Part shown: positions 1 to 6,375 of the stretch, one piece after another | Numbering within the stretch: position 1 is the stretch's first letter | Layout: every line of letters begins with the position of its first letter | Assembly (NCBI GenBank): GCA_902727945.1 | Contig: CACVAV010000004.1 | Coordinates: 1-11,054, forward strand | DNA from: an uncultured Thiotrichaceae bacterium | GTDB lineage: Bacteria; Pseudomonadota; Gammaproteobacteria; Thiotrichales; Thiotrichaceae | Reading direction: 5' to 3' | Length of the DNA: 11,054 nt | Made by a program: the position numbers and the translations under genes | Notes under the pieces: model-generated | The model's database searches: none | What the model was told of the DNA's origin: nothing | What the model saw: the letters and a program-made list of their open reading frames with translations, nothing else

Positions 1-708
1 CTGTTTACGGTACCGCTGATTTTTAGTGCTGCGTTGCTGAGCTTTGCACACGGCGCAAATGACGTGGCGAATGCAGTCGGGCCGCTGGCGGCGATTAATG
101 ATGCGGTGAGTACCGCCACCATCCATGCTAAGGCGGATATTCCGCTGTGGGTGCTGCTGATCGGAGCGGTGGGTATTGCCCTCGGTTTGGCACTTTATGG
201 CCCTAAATTGATTCGGGTGGTGGGTTCTGAGATTACAGAATTAGATCAGATCCGGGCTTTTTGTGTCGCGTTAGCTGCCGCTGTCACGGTCATCATCGCT
301 AGTCAGCTTGGCTTGCCTGTTAGCTCCACGCATGTTGCGGTAGGCGCTGTCTTCGGAGTTGGATTTTTACGTGAAGCGATTAAGGCTAACTACATGGTTA
401 TTATCGAAGATATTCGTTCACATCATGCCGATAATGATCGTACCGAAGAAGACCTGGAGCAGTTCTTTACTGATTTTGAAGATGCTGATTTTAAGCATAA
501 AGACCAGATGATCAAAACATTGAAGAAAAACTCAATGGCATCAGATCTGAAAAAAGGTGAGCGCAAGCAGCTTAAGAAGCAGCATAAAGAAGAATTGGTA
601 CGCCGTTCTGCACTTTATAAAATCGCTGTAGCGTGGGTGATTACTGTGCCGGTTTCTGCCTTTATGTCAGCTATGTTCTACTTCACTATTCGCGGCATGT
701 TGTTATAG
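1..708 (+). CDS. PiT-family inorganic phosphate transporter, C-terminal part (5' end outside window)
   Basis: The frame is open from base 1 to the TAG at 706-708, giving 235 residues of a larger membrane protein whose start lies upstream of the window. PiT proteins are low-affinity phosphate/cation symporters of the inner membrane. The visible part carries the second PiT signature, GANDVANAVGP (codons from base 52), and the second PVSSTH motif (from base 316), each in hydrophobic stretches. A charged segment rich in Asp, Glu and Lys follows (about 375-600), then one last membrane helix. It aligns without gaps to the last 235 residues of the next gene (positions 1763-2470), with about 45 differences by hand count, or about 81% identity. 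Most differences fall in the charged segment, so this is an older duplication with the core conserved. An internal TTG at base 34 is not a credible start. The family call is very safe; the exact substrate ion is inferred. Confidence 0.93.
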   Translation: MFTVPLIFSAALLSFAHGANDVANAVGPLAAINDAVSTATIHAKADIPLWVLLIGAVGIALGLALYGPKLIRVVGSEITELDQIRAFCVALAAAVTVIIASQLGLPVSSTHVAVGAVFGVGFLREAIKANYMVIIEDIRSHHADNDRTEEDLEQFFTDFEDADFKHKDQMIKTLKKNSMASDLKKGERKQLKKQHKEELVRRSALYKIAVAWVITVPVSAFMSAMFYFTIRGMLL

Positions 709-720
709 GGCGAATATGTT

Positions 721-760
721 TCATTGGATCAGTGTGATCTGATGATGAATTCCTATTTTT
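721..760 (+). terminator. Possible intrinsic terminator after the first PiT gene
   Basis: An 11-pair stem can form between 721-731 and 735-745 around a GTG loop. It includes two G-U wobbles and begins 12 nt after the stop codon. A T-rich stretch with five consecutive T residues (756-760) follows, but it is displaced about 10 nt from the stem and the stem is not GC-rich. This is therefore a weak or atypical terminator, or simply a 3'-end-protecting hairpin. The inner GATCA-gtg-TGATC (727-739) is a perfect inverted repeat and could instead be a protein site. Confidence 0.35.
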
Positions 761-791
761 GTTGGTAAGTCAATGCTCATGGAGGTGGTTG

Positions 792-833
792 TTGACCTTC
801 ATCAACGTACTGTTTCCACAACAGGCATACAAT
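792..833 (+). promoter_or_regulatory. Candidate class II FNR/ANR-type promoter for the second PiT gene
   Basis: TTGAC-CTTC-ATCAA at 792-805 matches the FNR/ANR consensus TTGAT-N4-ATCAA at 9 of 10 defined bases. A TACAAT hexamer (5 of 6 to the sigma-70 -10) lies at 828-833. A start about 7 nt after it, near 840, puts the centre of the box (798.5) at -41.5, the standard position for FNR-family class II activation. No good -35 hexamer is present at the right distance, as expected for an activator-dependent promoter. The predicted leader to the ATG at 899 is about 59 nt. The motif and spacing are read directly; regulation by an FNR/ANR/CRP-family protein is inferred. Confidence 0.5.
810..824 (+). 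repeat. Inverted repeat CTGTT-N5-AACAG inside the candidate promoter
   Basis: This perfect 5 bp inverted repeat sits between the FNR-like box and the -10 element, in the promoter spacer. A protein bound here could block RNA polymerase, so it could be a second operator. It is short and may be chance. Confidence 0.22.
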
Positions 834-898
834 TAAAGCATAGGGAAGGTACCCGGCCTCAGTTTCAATCTTGTTTCACCTCTTAGGATTAGATACTT

Positions 899-2470
899 AT
901 GAAGCTTAAATACCTCAATCAAATTGAGCAGGCTACCGGGCCTGGCCGCATGGAATTATTCCGGTTTGGCACCGCTATGTTGTTCATCGTCGCTATTATG
1001 GTGGTGAGCAGTGGCATGATGCCCGATAATTCAAATGGTGTTTTACTGGTGGCCGCTGCTGTTATTGGTGGTTATATGGCGCTGAATATTGGTGCCAATG
1101 ATGTGGCTAACAATGTCGGCCCTGCGGTAGGCTCAAAAGCATTAACTATTTTTTGGGCCATTATTATTGCGGCCATTTTTGAATCTGCCGGTGCAATTAT
1201 TGCGGGCGGTGATGTGGTCAGTACGGTGAAAAAAGGCATTATTGATCCGGCACTGATTGGTGATTCGGATCAGTTTATCTGGTTAATGATGGGGGCTTTG
1301 CTGGCCGCTTCTATCTGGCTGAATCTGGCGACCTATGTGGGTGCGCCGGTCTCGACTACACATTCCATTGTGGGTGGTGTGCTGGGGGCGGGCATTGCCG
1401 CCGGTGGTGTGGGAGTGGCTGATTGGGGCCAATTGGCAACGATTGCATCCAGTTGGGTTATTTCACCAGTCATTGGTGGTTTTATTGCTGCCTTGACGTT
1501 GTATATAATTAAACGCACGATCACCTATCAGTCAGATAAATTAGCTGCTGCGGCCCGGATGGTGCCGTTTTTTATGGCCATCATGGGCTGGGCATTCAGT
1601 ACTTATCTGATACTGAAAGGCCTGAAACAAATCATTAAACTGGATTTCATCACTGCTGCATTGATTGGTTTGCTCATTGCCGGTGTGATTTATTTAATTT
1701 CAAAAATACTGATCGCTAAGCGCTGTACAGAGCTGGAAAATGATAAAACCAGTGTGAGTAGTTTGTTTACCATTCCACTGATTTTCAGTGCGGCGTTGCT
1801 GAGTTTTGCGCATGGTGCGAATGATGTAGCCAATGCTGTCGGCCCGCTGGCTGCGATTAATGATGCTGTTTTTACGGCTACCATTACGTCGAAAGCTGAA
1901 ATTCCGTTGTGGGTGATGTTGATTGGTGCGGTGGGAATTTCACTTGGCCTGGCTTTATATGGCCCGAAGCTGATTCGTGTGGTGGGATCTGAGATTACCG
2001 AACTGAATCAGATGCGCGCTTTTTGTGTGGCGCTGGCGGCGGCTGTTACCGTGATTATTGCCAGCCAGCTTGGCTTGCCGGTCAGCTCTACACATGTAGC
2101 CGTGGGCGCTGTGTTTGGCGTGGGTTTCCTGCGTGAGGCGATTAAGAGTAATTATATGACCATCGTCGAAGATATTCGTATGCATCATGCGCAAAATGAT
2201 GATGGTGGAGCCGTACTGGAGCAGTTTCTGCTTGAGTTTGAGGGTGCTGATTTTGACCGGAAAGATCAGATGATTAAAACACTCAAGCAGAATTCAATGG
2301 CGGCTGGTTTAAGTAAAGCAGAGCGTAAAAAGCTTAGAAAACAACATAAAAAGCAGCTGGTTCGTCGCTCTGCAGTTTATAAAATTGCTGCAGCGTGGGT
2401 GATTACTGTGCCAGCCTCCGGCATATTGGCTGCTATTTTCTATTTCACCATCAAAGGGATGATGATCTGA
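899..2470 (+). CDS. PiT-family inorganic phosphate transporter (full-length paralogue)
   Basis: This 523-residue polytopic inner-membrane protein is a typical PiT phosphate/cation symporter with the family's internal duplication. The first half has GANDVANNVGP at residues 65-75 and PVSTTHS at 150-156. The second half has GANDVANAVGP at 306-316 and PVSSTH at 394-399. A charged, probably cytoplasmic segment at about 412-488 precedes the last helix and is the part that differs most from the upstream paralogue. The start is the ATG at 899, with AGGA at 885-888 ten bases upstream. It has its own candidate promoter in the 190 bp gap before it (FNR/ANR-like box plus TACAAT). The Na+/Pi cotransporter gene follows 43 bp downstream, probably co-transcribed. 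No Pho-box-like repeat was recognised upstream. I give no gene symbol because pitA/pitB assignment and the coupling ion (H+, Na+ or metal-phosphate) cannot be read from the sequence. Confidence 0.95.
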   Translation: MKLKYLNQIEQATGPGRMELFRFGTAMLFIVAIMVVSSGMMPDNSNGVLLVAAAVIGGYMALNIGANDVANNVGPAVGSKALTIFWAIIIAAIFESAGAIIAGGDVVSTVKKGIIDPALIGDSDQFIWLMMGALLAASIWLNLATYVGAPVSTTHSIVGGVLGAGIAAGGVGVADWGQLATIASSWVISPVIGGFIAALTLYIIKRTITYQSDKLAAAARMVPFFMAIMGWAFSTYLILKGLKQIIKLDFITAALIGLLIAGVIYLISKILIAKRCTELENDKTSVSSLFTIPLIFSAALLSFAHGANDVANAVGPLAAINDAVFTATITSKAEIPLWVMLIGAVGISLGLALYGPKLIRVVGSEITELNQMRAFCVALAAAVTVIIASQLGLPVSSTHVAVGAVFGVGFLREAIKSNYMTIVEDIRMHHAQNDDGGAVLEQFLLEFEGADFDRKDQMIKTLKQNSMAAGLSKAERKKLRKQHKKQLVRRSAVYKIAAAWVITVPASGILAAIFYFTIKGMMI

Positions 2471-2471
2471 T

Positions 2472-2490
2472 TTTCACGCCGGATGTGAAA
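2472..2490 (+). repeat. Small inverted repeat TTTCAC-N7-GTGAAA between the PiT and Na/Pi genes
   Basis: A perfect 6 bp inverted repeat lies 2 nt after the PiT stop codon. A pyrimidine-rich but not T-pure stretch follows, so it is a poor intrinsic terminator. It could be an mRNA-stabilising or attenuating hairpin, or an operator. Read-through into the next gene seems likely. Confidence 0.3.
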
Positions 2491-2513
2491 TCTTTCATTT
2501 ATATTTGAGTCTT

Positions 2514-4307
2514 ATGCTTAAAAAAATAATATTACCGACCATCTTATTAATACTGTCCTACGGCTTTTGGATTAGCCCGGACTTTAAAGAAATTGCGGCG
2601 GGTGTGGCCATTTTTTTGTTTGGCATGCTCTTTCTGGAATCTGGTTTCAAGGCATTTACCGGTGGGGTATTAGAACGGCTCCTGCAGCGTACCACTGATA
2701 AAACCTGGAAAAGTCTGTGTTTCGGGATTGTATCCACCACGGTGATGCAATCCAGTTCGCTGGTCTCAGTCATTACCATTTCATTTATCAGTGCCGGACT
2801 GATCACACTGGTGGCGGGGATCGGCATTATTTTTGGTGCCAATCTTGGCACGACGACTGGTGCCTGGTTGGTAGCAGCCTTTGGTTTGAAGGTGAATATC
2901 GCTGCTTACGCCATGCCGATGCTGGTGTTTGGCATCGTGCTCTCCTTTCAGAAATCAAAATACTTAAAAGGGATTGGCTCCATTCTGGCTGGCCTGGGGT
3001 TCCTGTTTCTGGGCATCCATTATATGAAAGAGGGCTTTGAAGCGTTTAAGGACAGTTTTGATCTGGCAGCTTTAGCGGTTGAGGGGTATCCCGGACTATT
3101 TTTGTTTGCGGCAATTGGTGCGGTGGCAACAGTGGTGATGCAGTCCAGTCACGCTACACTGGTACTTATTCTGACAGCACTGGCGGCGGCACAGATTAGT
3201 TATGAAAATGCCTTGGCACTCGCTATCGGAGCTAACGTCGGTACGACGATTACGGCCATTATTGGCTCACTGAGCGCTAATATTGAAGGTAAGCGCCTGG
3301 CGGGTGCACACCTGATTTTCAATCTGATTACCGGCGTTATTGCGATTATCTTTGTTAGCCAGTTTATCTGGGCGGTAGATGCTTTCAGTGTTTACTTGGG
3401 CATTGCTGCGGATAATTACACGATGAAGCTGGCAGTGTTCCACACCTTTTTTAATCTGGTCGGGGTGCTGGTGATGTTGCCGTTTATAAGCCGTTTGGCA
3501 GCGGGACTGGTGAGCTTTCTTCCTGAGAAAGCGCAACACGTTGAGGAGCCTAAGTACCTGAATGATTCGGTGATGAGTTTTTCTGATACCTTATTTTTAG
3601 CAGTGAAGAAGGAAACATGGCATTTGTTCGATTCTGCCTTTGAGGTGATGGCGCACGGTCTTAACCTGAAGCGTGAGCAGATACTGAGTGAAGAAGACCT
3701 GTCTGAATTAGTGGAAAAAAACCAGAAAGTCATCGACTTTGATCTGGATGGGCTATATGAAAATAGAGTGAAAGCGCTGTATGCCGCCATTATTGCCTTT
3801 ATCTCTAAAGCCCAGAGTACAGTGCCTGATACGTTTGCTGAGGAGCTGTATCATCTGCGTGGTTCGGCGTCCGCTGTGGTGGAGTCTGTCAAGCACGTGA
3901 AGCACATGCGCAAAAATACCAGCCGTTACATGGTGTCAAAAAATATGCACATGCGGCGGGAATATAATGTGCTGAGATTAAGAGTGGCGACTATTCTCCG
4001 GGAGATTTACCGTTATCGGGATAACTTTGAAAGCCCGGTGGCTGTGTTGGAGCTGGATAGTTTGAAGGTTGAATCGGCTGAAGCAAAAAATCGCATGAAT
4101 GAGCATGTCAGTTCGATGTTACGCAAGGACGAGATTACGCCTTTAATGGCTACTTCTTTGTTGAATGATTTTAATTATGCCAATGAGGCAGCAGGAAGCC
4201 TGATCTATTCCGCACAAAATTTACTGGCTTCACACGGCAGTTCGGTTTCTGAGGCGGTGCATGATGTTATTTTGAGTGAAGACGAGGTGCAGGCCATTTC
4301 CAATTAG
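2514..4307 (+). CDS. Na+/phosphate cotransporter (NptA/YjbB type) with PhoU-like C-terminal domain
   Basis: The 597-residue protein has two Na/Pi-cotransporter repeats. The first shows QSSS at residues 79-82 and GANLGTT at 108-114. The second shows QSSH at 210-213 and GANVGTT at 239-245. This QSS/GANxGTT pairing marks the PF02690 family. From about residue 350 to 585 the sequence is soluble, helical and charged, resembling the PhoU-like domain often fused to bacterial members. In Escherichia coli, the related YjbB has been reported to export phosphate, so direction of transport here is open. I chose the ATG at 2514; a TTG at 2505 would add three residues, and neither start has a strong Shine-Dalgarno. 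The gene lies 43 bp after a PiT gene, so one transcript would make both an uptake-type transporter and one that may balance or export phosphate. In the second repeat, His replaces the last Ser of QSSS. Confidence 0.93.
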   Translation: MLKKIILPTILLILSYGFWISPDFKEIAAGVAIFLFGMLFLESGFKAFTGGVLERLLQRTTDKTWKSLCFGIVSTTVMQSSSLVSVITISFISAGLITLVAGIGIIFGANLGTTTGAWLVAAFGLKVNIAAYAMPMLVFGIVLSFQKSKYLKGIGSILAGLGFLFLGIHYMKEGFEAFKDSFDLAALAVEGYPGLFLFAAIGAVATVVMQSSHATLVLILTALAAAQISYENALALAIGANVGTTITAIIGSLSANIEGKRLAGAHLIFNLITGVIAIIFVSQFIWAVDAFSVYLGIAADNYTMKLAVFHTFFNLVGVLVMLPFISRLAAGLVSFLPEKAQHVEEPKYLNDSVMSFSDTLFLAVKKETWHLFDSAFEVMAHGLNLKREQILSEEDLSELVEKNQKVIDFDLDGLYENRVKALYAAIIAFISKAQSTVPDTFAEELYHLRGSASAVVESVKHVKHMRKNTSRYMVSKNMHMRREYNVLRLRVATILREIYRYRDNFESPVAVLELDSLKVESAEAKNRMNEHVSSMLRKDEITPLMATSLLNDFNYANEAAGSLIYSAQNLLASHGSSVSEAVHDVILSEDEVQAISN

Positions 4308-4316
4308 CTTATTTGG

Positions 4317-4328
4317 TGGCTTAAGCCA
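4317..4328. repeat. 12 bp perfect palindrome before the small basic gene
   Basis: TGGCTTAAGCCA is self-complementary and lies between the Na/Pi stop codon and the Shine-Dalgarno of the next gene. As RNA it would form only a tiny, strained hairpin, so a DNA site or chance is more likely. No function is assigned. Confidence 0.25.
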
Positions 4329-4348
4329 AACGTGAGGTGAGGGTATCT

Positions 4349-4585
4349 ATGAAATTTTCAGAGTTAACAAGCCGTTTTTCAGTTTTGAAAGAAAAGTATG
4401 ACGGTAAGAACAATATTAAAATCAAAGATCTGACTAAGTTAAAGCAGCTGTTGGTTGAGCGTGAGCAACGCTACCAGGAAAAACTTGCAACAGGCCTCAG
4501 CGAGCGTAAGCGTGAGAAAATTAAGTTAAGAATGCGCGTGTTGGAAGCGCAGAAGAAAAAGGTCGATAAGTTGTTGGTTGGTTGA
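4349..4585 (+). CDS. Small basic helical protein, function unknown
   Basis: This 78-residue protein has no signal peptide and no membrane segment. It holds 23 Lys/Arg against 11 Asp/Glu (net about +12) and is built of heptad-like Leu/Lys/Glu patterns from about residue 24 to 75, suggesting a coiled coil or helical hairpin with a Gly near 49 as the turn. The ATG at 4349 is preferred over the GTG at 4337. The reason is that a purine-rich GAGGTGAGGG (4334-4343) sits just ahead of it as ribosome binding site. It follows the Na/Pi cotransporter by 41 bp in the same direction and is probably the last gene of the phosphate cluster. I do not recognise the family. The charge would fit binding to nucleic acid, polyphosphate or membranes, but nothing in the sequence proves any of these. 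The strong ribosome site and consistent codon use argue that it is a real gene. Confidence 0.72.
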   Translation: MKFSELTSRFSVLKEKYDGKNNIKIKDLTKLKQLLVEREQRYQEKLATGLSERKREKIKLRMRVLEAQKKKVDKLLVG

Positions 4586-4630
4586 ATCCGGCATACTGTA
4601 TAAGCTGCATAGGCGGTACAAAAACGGCAG

Positions 4631-4653
4631 CCTGTCGATCAGCGGTCGACAGG
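4631..4653 (+). terminator. Hairpin between the phosphate and secretion modules (possible terminator)
   Basis: CCTGTCGA (4631-4638) and TCGACAGG (4646-4653) form a perfect 8 bp, GC-containing stem with a 7 nt loop, 46 nt after the small basic gene. There is no T-tract after it on the + strand, so it does not meet the usual definition of an intrinsic terminator. On the minus strand a TTTTT run lies about 6 nt beyond the stem. It marks the boundary between two functional modules and may reduce read-through, protect a 3' end, or be a binding site. Confidence 0.4.
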
Positions 4654-4706
4654 TGTGATTGAGTTAGGTACCATTGAGGGCTAATGGGGCAATAAAAAAT
4701 AATAAT

Positions 4707-5762
4707 ATGTCGCTGACAAAAGTTAAAAATTTCTTTAGCTGGTGGGGTGAAGGTTTATTCCTTGGCCTGCCCGGCTCATTCCGGCAGCTGTTTCGTTCAG
4801 AACGGCCGCGCCTGATGCTACAACCTATGGGTGATGATCGTCTGGCCGTATTTTGGCGGCAGGATGGTAAGCAGAAAAGTTGTGGTGAGTTTGATCTGAA
4901 GCAGGGTGCTTTTGATTTTCAACGTGTAGTGAAACAGTGTGCAAAAAGCAAAAAATACCTGCTGGAACTGGCGTTGGATAAGCGACAGGCTTTGCACTTA
5001 CAGCATAATTTCCCGGAAGCCGCACAGGATAATATCAAGCAAGTGGTCAGTTATCAGTTAGATAGACTGACACCGTTTGCTGCTACTGAGGCTTATTTCG
5101 GTGCGAGTGTGGCGAGTCGTGATAAGGTGAAAAAAGAAGTGCTGGCTGACATTTATGTCGCACCAAAAATGCTGGTTGATAAAATAGCCACGCGGTTCAG
5201 TGATCTGGGCATCCCAGATTTTGATTCAGTGTCTACTGCCAACGGTGCGGCCAGCCTCAGCCATGGGCGTGATGTGAGCGCCGGTTCATCTACCTCTGAA
5301 TCATGGTCGCGAATCCCTTTGTACTTTTTTCTGGCAGCTTTGGTGCTCTCGCTGGCCGCGCCTGTTTTGTATAAACAGCGGCGTGTGGATCAGATTACAA
5401 CCGCCTTAAGTGATTTAAAGCGTGATTCAGCAGGTCAGTTGGAAGTGCGTGATAAATTATTGGCTGCTGAAGATGCGCTGGTTTTTTTGAAGGAACGCCG
5501 CCGTACTTCGCCGGTAGCACTGGAGATTGTGGAGAAGTTGTCTGCAGAAATTCCGATGCATACCTGGCTGGAACGTTTGGAGCTGGAAGGTCAGCAGGTG
5601 CAAATTCGTGGTGAATCCCGAAAGGCACTGACATTGATTGATACGCTGGAAGAGTCCGCTCATTTTAAGCGGGTGAGTTTTAAATCGCCGGTTACCCGCA
5701 GTAAGAATAGTGGCAAAGATAAGTTCCACATTCAGGCGCAAGTGGAGATGAATCATGAGTGA
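4707..5762 (+). CDS. gspL: Type II secretion system GspL-like / PilN-type assembly protein
   Basis: The 351-residue bitopic inner-membrane protein has the GspL plan. A cytoplasmic N-terminal part of about 200 residues includes LDRLTPFAATEAYFGA (118-133), which resembles the conserved segment of the GspL actin-like domain. One membrane helix follows at about 204-222, then a coiled-coil stretch (about 225-265), and a periplasmic PilN/GspL ferredoxin-like domain at about 270-348. GspL recruits the GspE ATPase to the membrane and pairs with GspM. The cytoplasmic part is shorter than that of Vibrio EpsL. The start is uncertain. ATG 4707 has no clear Shine-Dalgarno. TTG 4674 would add 11 residues and has AGG at 4666-4668. 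The end overlaps the next gene by 8 nt. The order L-M-N-D matches the distal Xanthomonas xps operon, which supports the call over a type IV pilus PilN. The N-terminal 30 residues also carry a hydrophobic patch (WWGEGLFLGLPG), perhaps a membrane-associated amphipathic helix. Confidence 0.82.
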   Translation: MSLTKVKNFFSWWGEGLFLGLPGSFRQLFRSERPRLMLQPMGDDRLAVFWRQDGKQKSCGEFDLKQGAFDFQRVVKQCAKSKKYLLELALDKRQALHLQHNFPEAAQDNIKQVVSYQLDRLTPFAATEAYFGASVASRDKVKKEVLADIYVAPKMLVDKIATRFSDLGIPDFDSVSTANGAASLSHGRDVSAGSSTSESWSRIPLYFFLAALVLSLAAPVLYKQRRVDQITTALSDLKRDSAGQLEVRDKLLAAEDALVFLKERRRTSPVALEIVEKLSAEIPMHTWLERLELEGQQVQIRGESRKALTLIDTLEESAHFKRVSFKSPVTRSKNSGKDKFHIQAQVEMNHE

Positions 5763-6375
5763 GGGATTGATGTCGCGCCGTAATCAGCCGCTGATTGCCT
5801 GGTTGTTACTTCTGCTGGTGGTGCTTGTCGGGGCGGTTTTTGTGGTGTTGCCAGTATTGGCCAAGTCACAGGAACTCAGTGATCAGGTGGATTCCGGTTA
5901 CCGTCAGCTGAGTAAAATGCGTCAGATTAAACAGGCCACACCCGAATTTATTGCTGAATATGAACGTGTTCAGGCACAAGGGCTGGATAAGCTGTTTTAC
6001 CCTGAAGGCATGACAGCCGCGCAGGTAGGCAAAGAATTACAAAAACAGCTGGCCGATGTGATCACTCAGCGCAGAGGTATATTGACCAGTTCGGAAGTGA
6101 TTGATGACCTTGTCAATGAAGACGGTGAGCAGGAAGATAGCGGTTATCGCCGGGTGACTGTTCAGGCGGATTTTAAAGGTGATACCGCGTTATTACGTGA
6201 AGTGCTGCATCAGGCTTACCGTTCACGGCCATTGATGTTTGTTGACCGGCTGGAAGTTAAACCGCAACGCGATAGCGGTGAGGGCAGCGAGGCTAACAAA
6301 CAACAACTGAAAGGTACGGTGCGGATTTCAACTTATTGGCGTGGAGGCGAGGCTAACGATGAAACGGTTAATTAA
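5755..6375 (+). CDS. gspM: Type II secretion system GspM-like protein
   Basis: The 206-residue product has a short basic cytoplasmic tip (residues 1-10), a single strong membrane helix at about 12-35, a periplasmic coiled-coil region (about 38-75) and an alpha/beta domain (about 85-195). This is the GspM layout, of the broader T2SSM-b type rather than the enterobacterial one. GspM stabilises and dimerises with GspL in the inner-membrane platform. ATG 5755 overlaps the gspL stop by 8 nt and has GGAG at 5744-5747, seven bases upstream, so translation is probably coupled. An ATG at 5770 with GAGGG at 5761-5765 is an alternative that removes five residues. Sequence conservation in this family is low, so the call rests on topology, size and position between gspL and the gspC/N-like gene. 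Confidence 0.8.
   Translation: MSEGLMSRRNQPLIAWLLLLLVVLVGAVFVVLPVLAKSQELSDQVDSGYRQLSKMRQIKQATPEFIAEYERVQAQGLDKLFYPEGMTAAQVGKELQKQLADVITQRRGILTSSEVIDDLVNEDGEQEDSGYRRVTVQADFKGDTALLREVLHQAYRSRPLMFVDRLEVKPQRDSGEGSEANKQQLKGTVRISTYWRGGEANDETVN

Noticed and set aside
709..898. Pho box (PhoB site) upstream of the second PiT gene
   Set aside because: I looked for CTGTCAT-like direct repeats at 11 bp spacing and found none convincing. CTGTT at 810-814 pairs with an inverted, not direct, copy.
1..2470. Recent duplication or mobile-element-driven repeat of the pit gene
   Set aside because: The copies differ at many synonymous sites and in the loop. I saw no target-site duplications, terminal repeats or transposase genes around them.
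2717..3040. 107-codon + strand frame inside the Na/Pi cotransporter gene
   Set aside because: It is an out-of-frame shadow of a strongly supported membrane protein with intact motifs in the main frame; its composition (many Cys, His and Trp) is not gene-like.
4631..4653. Confident intrinsic terminator on the + strand
   Set aside because: The stem is good, but no T-tract follows, so it is kept only as a possible terminator or hairpin.
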